64,000 nt of DNA from Bartonella callosciuri (GTDB taxonomy: Bacteria > Pseudomonadota > Alphaproteobacteria > Rhizobiales > Rhizobiaceae). The stretch lies in contig NZ_JACHIM010000003.1 in the NCBI RefSeq assembly GCF_014203215.1, forward strand, positions 90,082-154,081, written 5' to 3'. Each line of letters begins with the position of its first letter. Position 1 is the stretch's first letter. The position numbers were made by a program, and so were the translations under genes. A model generated the notes under the pieces. That model searched no databases and was not told the origin of the DNA. It was given only the letters and a program-made list of their open reading frames with translations. Below are positions 59,926 to 64,000 of the stretch, piece by piece.

Positions 59926-60846
59926 TTAAGCTGCTTTTGTTGTAGAAAGCGATGCTGGAGAATCGGTTGGCGATGGATTGGAAGGATTAACAGCTGCAGG
60001 ATATTTCATCATCAAGCGAAGAAGTCGTGCAATGGTTGTTTTCATTTCTAAACGCGATACAACCATATCAATCATGCCATGTTCAAGCAGATATTCACTA
60101 CTTTGAAAACCTTCTGGCAAAGTTTCACGTATAGTTTGTTGAATCACACGTGGTCCAGCAAAACCAATCATAGCGCCGGGTTCGGCAATGTGAATATCAC
60201 CGAGCATGGCATAAGAAGCAGTAACCCCCCCGGTGGTTGGATTGGTAAGAACAACAATATAAGGGAGTTTTGCTTCTTTCAGCATTTCAATAGCGACCGT
60301 TGTACGGGGCATTTGCATTAATGAGAGTGTTCCCTCTTGCATGCGTGCACCACCAGAAGCGGAAAAAAGAACCAAAGGGCATTTTTCCGCAATGGCAGTG
60401 TCAAAAGCTTTGATGATAGCTTCTCCTGAAGCCATACCAAGCGATCCACCCATAAAGGCAAAATCTTGAACAGTGGCTATGATAGGTAAACCCTCAATAG
60501 TACCGCGTGCACTTAAAATATTGTCATCAACTCCAAGTTTAGAACGATAGTCTTTTAACCGGTCAATATAGCGTTTTTCATCGCGAAACTTTAAAGGATC
60601 TGTTACGACTTTTGGATTTTCAAGAGGCGTATAAACACCATCATCAAAAAAATACATGAGACGATTTTTGGCGCTGATACGCATGTGATAACCAGAATTA
60701 GGGATTACATATTGATTCATCTCCAGATCTTTATGGAAAACCATTTCACCGCTGGTGGGATCTTTTACCCATAGATTATCTGGAATTTTGCGGCGTCCTA
60801 ATATAGAGTTAATTTTAGGCCGAACATAACTTGTAATCCAGTTCAT
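59926..60846 (-). CDS. accD: Acetyl-CoA carboxylase carboxyltransferase subunit beta
   Basis: The product is 306 residues. The crotonase-fold core has [18 protein letters not shown], the oxyanion-type [19 protein letters not shown] and [24 protein letters not shown]. It forms malonyl-CoA for fatty acid synthesis with AccA. The N-terminal segment that carries a four-cysteine zinc ribbon in E. coli AccD reads [18 protein letters not shown], with no cysteines at all; rhizobial homologues keep at least one as I recall. First gene of the accD-folC pair; trpA and trpB, its usual upstream neighbours in Rhizobiales, are absent. Confidence 0.95.
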   Translation of the reverse strand: MNWITSYVRPKINSILGRRKIPDNLWVKDPTSGEMVFHKDLEMNQYVIPNSGYHMRISAKNRLMYFFDDGVYTPLENPKVVTDPLKFRDEKRYIDRLKDYRSKLGVDDNILSARGTIEGLPIIATVQDFAFMGGSLGMASGEAIIKAFDTAIAEKCPLVLFSASGGARMQEGTLSLMQMPRTTVAIEMLKEAKLPYIVVLTNPTTGGVTASYAMLGDIHIAEPGAMIGFAGPRVIQQTIRETLPEGFQSSEYLLEHGMIDMVVSRLEMKTTIARLLRLMMKYPAAVNPSNPSPTDSPASLSTTKAA

Positions 60847-61417
60847 CTTTATAGCCTCTCTTTGAAATATTATACACTTTTTGCACGATTTTGAAGAATA
60901 TAGAGCTTAAGTGGTTAGATTCGTTTTATCGGTTGAATGACTAAACCATTTTAATACTTTCAACAGTATACGTATAGCTCTAATTCCATTGTCCTTTATT
61001 CTTATCTTTCCAATGTTACAACAGTCATCTCCCTTAAGAGTATTCCTGACAACAAATTTCTTAGTATCTTTAATAAATTACGTTATTTGTTTTTTTGCTT
61101 TGACATAAAAATCTGTTCTCTGTGCTGATTGGCAAACTCCTCATTTGCTGTTGATGCAAAATTCAGTGATTTATAACGACAACGATGTAAGTGTTAAGCA
61201 CAAAAATTTCCTAAGTGTAAACATCAATAAGGCTGTAATAATCCATAAAAACAATGAATACAGTAATGTTATGTTAACGAGACGCTAGCACTAGAGCAAG
61301 ATTTTTTTCAAGGAGACTGGCTGATGAAAGGAAGAAGAGCGGACCTTTAAAGGAGCGAATTTGTTTTCAGTTCTCTTTTATTTATACACTTTATAAATTT
61401 TGAATGAATGAGTATCA
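60847..61417. other. Gene-free gap upstream of accD
   Basis: About 570 bp, AT-rich, no gene or tRNA recognised. It should contain the accD promoter. Rhizobiales carry trpFBA here; I saw no convincing TrpA or TrpB remnant by eye. An eight-codon plus-strand frame at 61323 preceded by AAGGAG is probably chance. Confidence 0.5.
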
Positions 61418-62137
61418 TTATTTTTGGGTAATACGTGCGGTGGTTTTTTGGGAAAGCATCTTATGTAAGTAAGTCATAAAGGCAGCTGCAAAAAGCGGTG
61501 TTGCTAAATTAAGAAGGGGAATTGAAACAAAAAATGCTATCAACAATCCAGCGCCGAAAACTGTTGCGTAATGAACGCGTAAAAAATCATGCGCTTCTTT
61601 TTCAGATCGAAAACGATAGGCGGCAAAGACAAAATATTCACGACCAAGCAAGTAACCATTAACAATATAAAAGGCGATCAAATTAATGCCTGGCACGAAA
61701 AACAAAATAAAGGCGATTCCATTACCCAAAAGGCTTAAAACAACAAACTTTAAGGAAAGAATAAGAGAGCGCCCAAATGATAAAGCCTGCCCAATAGGTT
61801 CGTTTGGATAATCCTCTTTTTCAATAATTTCAGCAGCAGAATCAATGAAAAAACCACCAATCATAGCGGTGATTGGGGCAATTAAAAAAGCCATCAGCAA
61901 AGCTAAACCAAGATTAAAAATGATAAGCATGCCCAATCCTAACCATCCTGCCCAACTCGGTAAACCGGGAAGAAAATGAGCAATCCAAGGCCAAAAATAG
62001 GATATAAAAAGTTGGCGTACACATAACCATATAATGGCGAGCACAAAAAAAGTAATCCCCAATGCTTTCAATATCATAGTGCGATATTGCGGAGTGATAA
62101 GACGTTGTAAAGCTTGATAGGCAGCAGTAAAAATCAT
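61418..62137 (-). CDS. CysZ/EI24-family membrane protein
   Basis: The product is 239 residues with four main hydrophobic segments. LIAPITAMIGGFFIDSAAEIIEKEDYP and PGINLIAFYIVNGYLLGREYFVFAAYRF are characteristic of the EI24/CysZ family; CysZ is a sulfate permease in some bacteria. Whether this one moves sulfate is not shown. No cysteine-synthesis genes are adjacent. It ends with a basic tail. Confidence 0.82.
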   Translation of the reverse strand: MIFTAAYQALQRLITPQYRTMILKALGITFFVLAIIWLCVRQLFISYFWPWIAHFLPGLPSWAGWLGLGMLIIFNLGLALLMAFLIAPITAMIGGFFIDSAAEIIEKEDYPNEPIGQALSFGRSLILSLKFVVLSLLGNGIAFILFFVPGINLIAFYIVNGYLLGREYFVFAAYRFRSEKEAHDFLRVHYATVFGAGLLIAFFVSIPLLNLATPLFAAAFMTYLHKMLSQKTTARITQK

Positions 62138-62522
62138 AATAACAGTAAATAAGAAGAAAACAGTGAAAACAAGAGAGAGATTGAAGAGTGCTTTAAGTAT
62201 GTACTTATTTCATAGATCTTATAATTTTGTTTACTAAGGGTAGATGGCCAAGAGATGGTGTTCTTTACCTGGAATACCGTAAAATAGTTTATTTTAGCAC
62301 AGTTATATAAAGCACTGTATATTGAAAAATACAATTCTGTCTATGTCTGATTTCAGTTTTTTGTATCAACCAAATGTAGAAGTATAAAATTGAACAAAAT
62401 TATTGAGTCCAAGATTTATCCAGAGAGCTTAAAAATGAATCACATAAGTGTTCAGCAGGTAAAATCTACTCGAGAAAAATCAATATGATAAAAGCTTGGT
62501 GGGAGTTAAGAATCTTCGTCCT
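62138..62522. other. Gap upstream of the EI24-family gene
   Basis: About 385 bp in which I see no gene, RNA or repeat. It presumably carries the promoter of the leftward EI24-family gene. Confidence 0.5.
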
Positions 62523-62720
62523 TTACTGTGGGGAGGAGGTTAAGCATCGTAGAAAATCATGATAGGATTTTTCTATAACGCTCATGAAATGAAAGTATGC
62601 AGAAGTAGCAATAAAAACCATCGATGCTAGGAAAATCACTAAGGCAGCTATTTTATAAGTAGACTCAAATACATAAGAATTTTCCTCTCTTTCAAGAGTA
62701 GGGGATTGCTTTTTGTACAA
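62523..62720 (-). CDS. Hypothetical single-pass membrane protein, 65 residues
   Basis: A short frame begins with TTG and contains one clear hydrophobic helix (YKIAALVIFLASMVFIATSA, about residues 22-41) flanked by a charged N-terminus (LEREENSYVFEST). I recognise no family. No good ribosome site is seen and the start codon is weak, so it may not be a gene. It sits alone between the EI24-family gene and coaBC on the same strand. Confidence 0.35.
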   Translation of the reverse strand: MYKKQSPTLEREENSYVFESTYKIAALVIFLASMVFIATSAYFHFMSVIEKSYHDFLRCLTSSPQ

Positions 62721-62866
62721 AGGTGATCATCTTCTCAATAAGAAATCATCGTAATAAATAATTTTACGTGATTTTGTGGGTGAATCTTATTTTTATCTTG
62801 TATTGTTTTGAATATTCTAATGTCTAAAAAGTTTTTATTCTTCATTCAAAATAAGGCATCTTTCGC

Positions 62867-64000
62867 TTATTGATGAGCAGGGGGATGAGACGCGAAAAAT
62901 GACACAATAATCTTTGCTAGTTTTTGTGCTACTTGCTGTTTGCTCATGGCTGGCCATTGTTCAACATTTTCTTTACTGACAAGACAAACTTGGTTTGTAT
63001 CAGAGCCCATAACGCTTGTCCCATCACCATGAAGAGAAATGTCATTCGCAAGAATGAAGTTTGCACCTTTTTCGACACATTTTTTTTGTGCATTTTCAAT
63101 GAGATTAGAGCTTTCAGCAGCGAAGCCAATCACTAGTGGAGGGCGGTTTGGAGCATGTCCAATTGTTGCCAAAATGTCAGGGTTCTCAACCATATGCAAA
63201 GAAGGTGGTATTTGAAGAGCGCTTTTTTTGATTTTGTGTAAAGATTGTGTTTGGCTGCGCCAATCACAAACGGCGGCAACAAAAACAGCTCCATCGGCAG
63301 GCAATTCGGCTTGAACGGCTTGTAACATTTGACACGCTGTTTCAACATGAATAGTTTTCACTTCCTGTGGATCAGCAAGATCAACCGGGCCACAAATAAG
63401 CGTTACTTTTGCGCCCAAATGGGCGAGAGCTATTGCAATAGCATGACCTTGTTTGCCCGAAGAACGATTAGCAAGATAACGCACAGGATCAATTGGTTCA
63501 TGGGTAGGACCAGAAGTAACAATAAAATGGCGTCCAAAAAGTGGTTTTTCTTGCACACCTAAAAGAGTTTCTACTGCCGCCACAATGGTTAAGGGCTCAC
63601 TCATGCGTCCATAACCTGTCTCATCACGCTCAGCCATTTTACCGGCTTCTGGACCTATTATATGCACGCCATTTGCGCGCAGTTGTGCAACATTGCGAAC
63701 AGTTGCTGGATGTGCCCACATGGCTGGATTCATGGCTGGTGCAATTAAGAGTGGGCAGCGTGCTGCTAAAAGCACACAATCAGCCAGATCATCTCCTATG
63801 CCGTTGGCTATTTTTGCAATGCGATTGGCTGTAGCGGGAGCTAAAATAATGAGGTCAGCACCCTGTGCCAATCGAATGTGTCCGATATCATGTTCTTCTT
63901 CACGTGAGAATAAATCACTATACACGGTATGACCACTGAGAGCTTCAGCTGCTAAAGGTGTAATAAATTTTTGCGCTGCTTTTGTCATGATAATATTTAA
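62867..64000 (-). CDS. coaBC: Bifunctional phosphopantothenoylcysteine decarboxylase/phosphopantothenate-cysteine ligase, 5' end missing
   Basis: The reading frame stays open through the right window edge, so the N-terminus (flavin-binding start of CoaC) is cut off; 377 codons are visible. MTKAAQKFITPLAAEAL is the internal CoaC segment, not the start. LIILAPATANRIAKIANGIGDDL (PASAN-type motif) and APAMNPAMW belong to CoaC. The CoaB half shows VTSGPTHEPIDPVRYLANRSSGKQG, AAVCDWR (usual AAVADY/W) and KKSALQIPP. It makes 4'-phosphopantetheine from 4'-phosphopantothenate and cysteine for CoA; CoaE at 20.2 kb completes the pathway. Confidence 0.94.
   Translation of the reverse strand, partial: LNIIMTKAAQKFITPLAAEALSGHTVYSDLFSREEEHDIGHIRLAQGADLIILAPATANRIAKIANGIGDDLADCVLLAARCPLLIAPAMNPAMWAHPATVRNVAQLRANGVHIIGPEAGKMAERDETGYGRMSEPLTIVAAVETLLGVQEKPLFGRHFIVTSGPTHEPIDPVRYLANRSSGKQGHAIAIALAHLGAKVTLICGPVDLADPQEVKTIHVETACQMLQAVQAELPADGAVFVAAVCDWRSQTQSLHKIKKSALQIPPSLHMVENPDILATIGHAPNRPPLVIGFAAESSNLIENAQKKCVEKGANFILANDISLHGDGTSVMGSDTNQVCLVSKENVEQWPAMSKQQVAQKLAKIIVSFFASHPPAHQ

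Noticed and set aside
61323-61349. Eight-codon frame with AAGGAG upstream of it in the accD upstream gap
   Set aside because: Too short to support; no structure or repeated codon pattern of an attenuator leader nearby.
62134-62334. 66-codon minus-strand frame overlapping the start of the EI24-family gene
   Set aside because: It overlaps the gene start by 4 bp, but its composition (Ser/Leu/Tyr-rich, no domain) and lack of a ribosome site make it unlikely to be real.

Overview
The window is one low-GC alphaproteobacterial chromosome segment. Gene content and order follow the Rhizobiales pattern: mdh-sucC-sucD, parB-parA-rsmG-mnmG-mnmE-rho, maf-aroE-coaE-dnaQ, lptC-lptA-lptB..ptsN, tsaE/kinase-addB-addA-trxA, and folC-accD. 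The strong AT bias, long non-coding gaps, decayed biosynthetic genes (argG), a possible hpf relic, and the absence of hemE beside the putative origin point to Bartonella, a host-restricted genus. The genus call is an inference from gene order and protein character. I make no species call.

Layout. 0-4.7 kb (minus strand): TCA-cycle genes sucD (cut by the window edge), sucC and mdh, then zapE and an Omp19-type outer-membrane lipoprotein. 4.9-10.2 kb (plus): dapF, mtaB, ftsY, a YciB/IspZ-type membrane protein, gloB and a small secreted protein. 10.3-17.3 kb (minus): parB, parA, rsmG, mnmG, mnmE, rho. 17.3-17.9 kb: a very AT-rich gene-free stretch where transcription diverges. It carries DnaA-box-like sequences and a CtrA-type site and is the best candidate for the chromosomal origin. 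Four parS-like palindromes lie 3-12 kb to its left. 17.9-24.8 kb (plus): PPSR regulatory kinase, maf, aroE, coaE, dnaQ, polA, with a probable minus-strand small RNA between dnaQ and polA.

24.8-30.7 kb (minus): an EEP-family phosphohydrolase, a Bax-inhibitor-1 family membrane protein with a ybhL-type structured leader RNA, lspA, two SAM-dependent methyltransferases, lapA-like and ihfB. 30.9-37.9 kb (plus): lptC-lptA-lptB for LPS export, a decayed gap where rpoN and hpf are expected, ptsN, an IalB-family exported protein and rlmN. Then lysE (minus), a full-length but frameshifted argG pseudogene, a 43-residue membrane peptide, class I lysyl-tRNA synthetase and prfC. 43.6-62 kb (minus): trxA, the AddAB recombination nuclease, a TsaE-sugar kinase fusion, a PAS sensor histidine kinase, ahcY, an NDUFA9-like reductase, folC, accD and a CysZ/EI24-type membrane protein. 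The window ends inside coaBC.

Most of the window is core housekeeping. I see no prophage, insertion sequence, CRISPR array, secretion system, toxin-antitoxin pair or tRNA/rRNA gene. The points most worth a second look are the origin/parS neighbourhood, the small RNA candidate at 21.6 kb, the leader RNA at 26.6 kb, and the patterned gene decay (argG, hpf/rpoN, missing hemE, missing murU neighbour).
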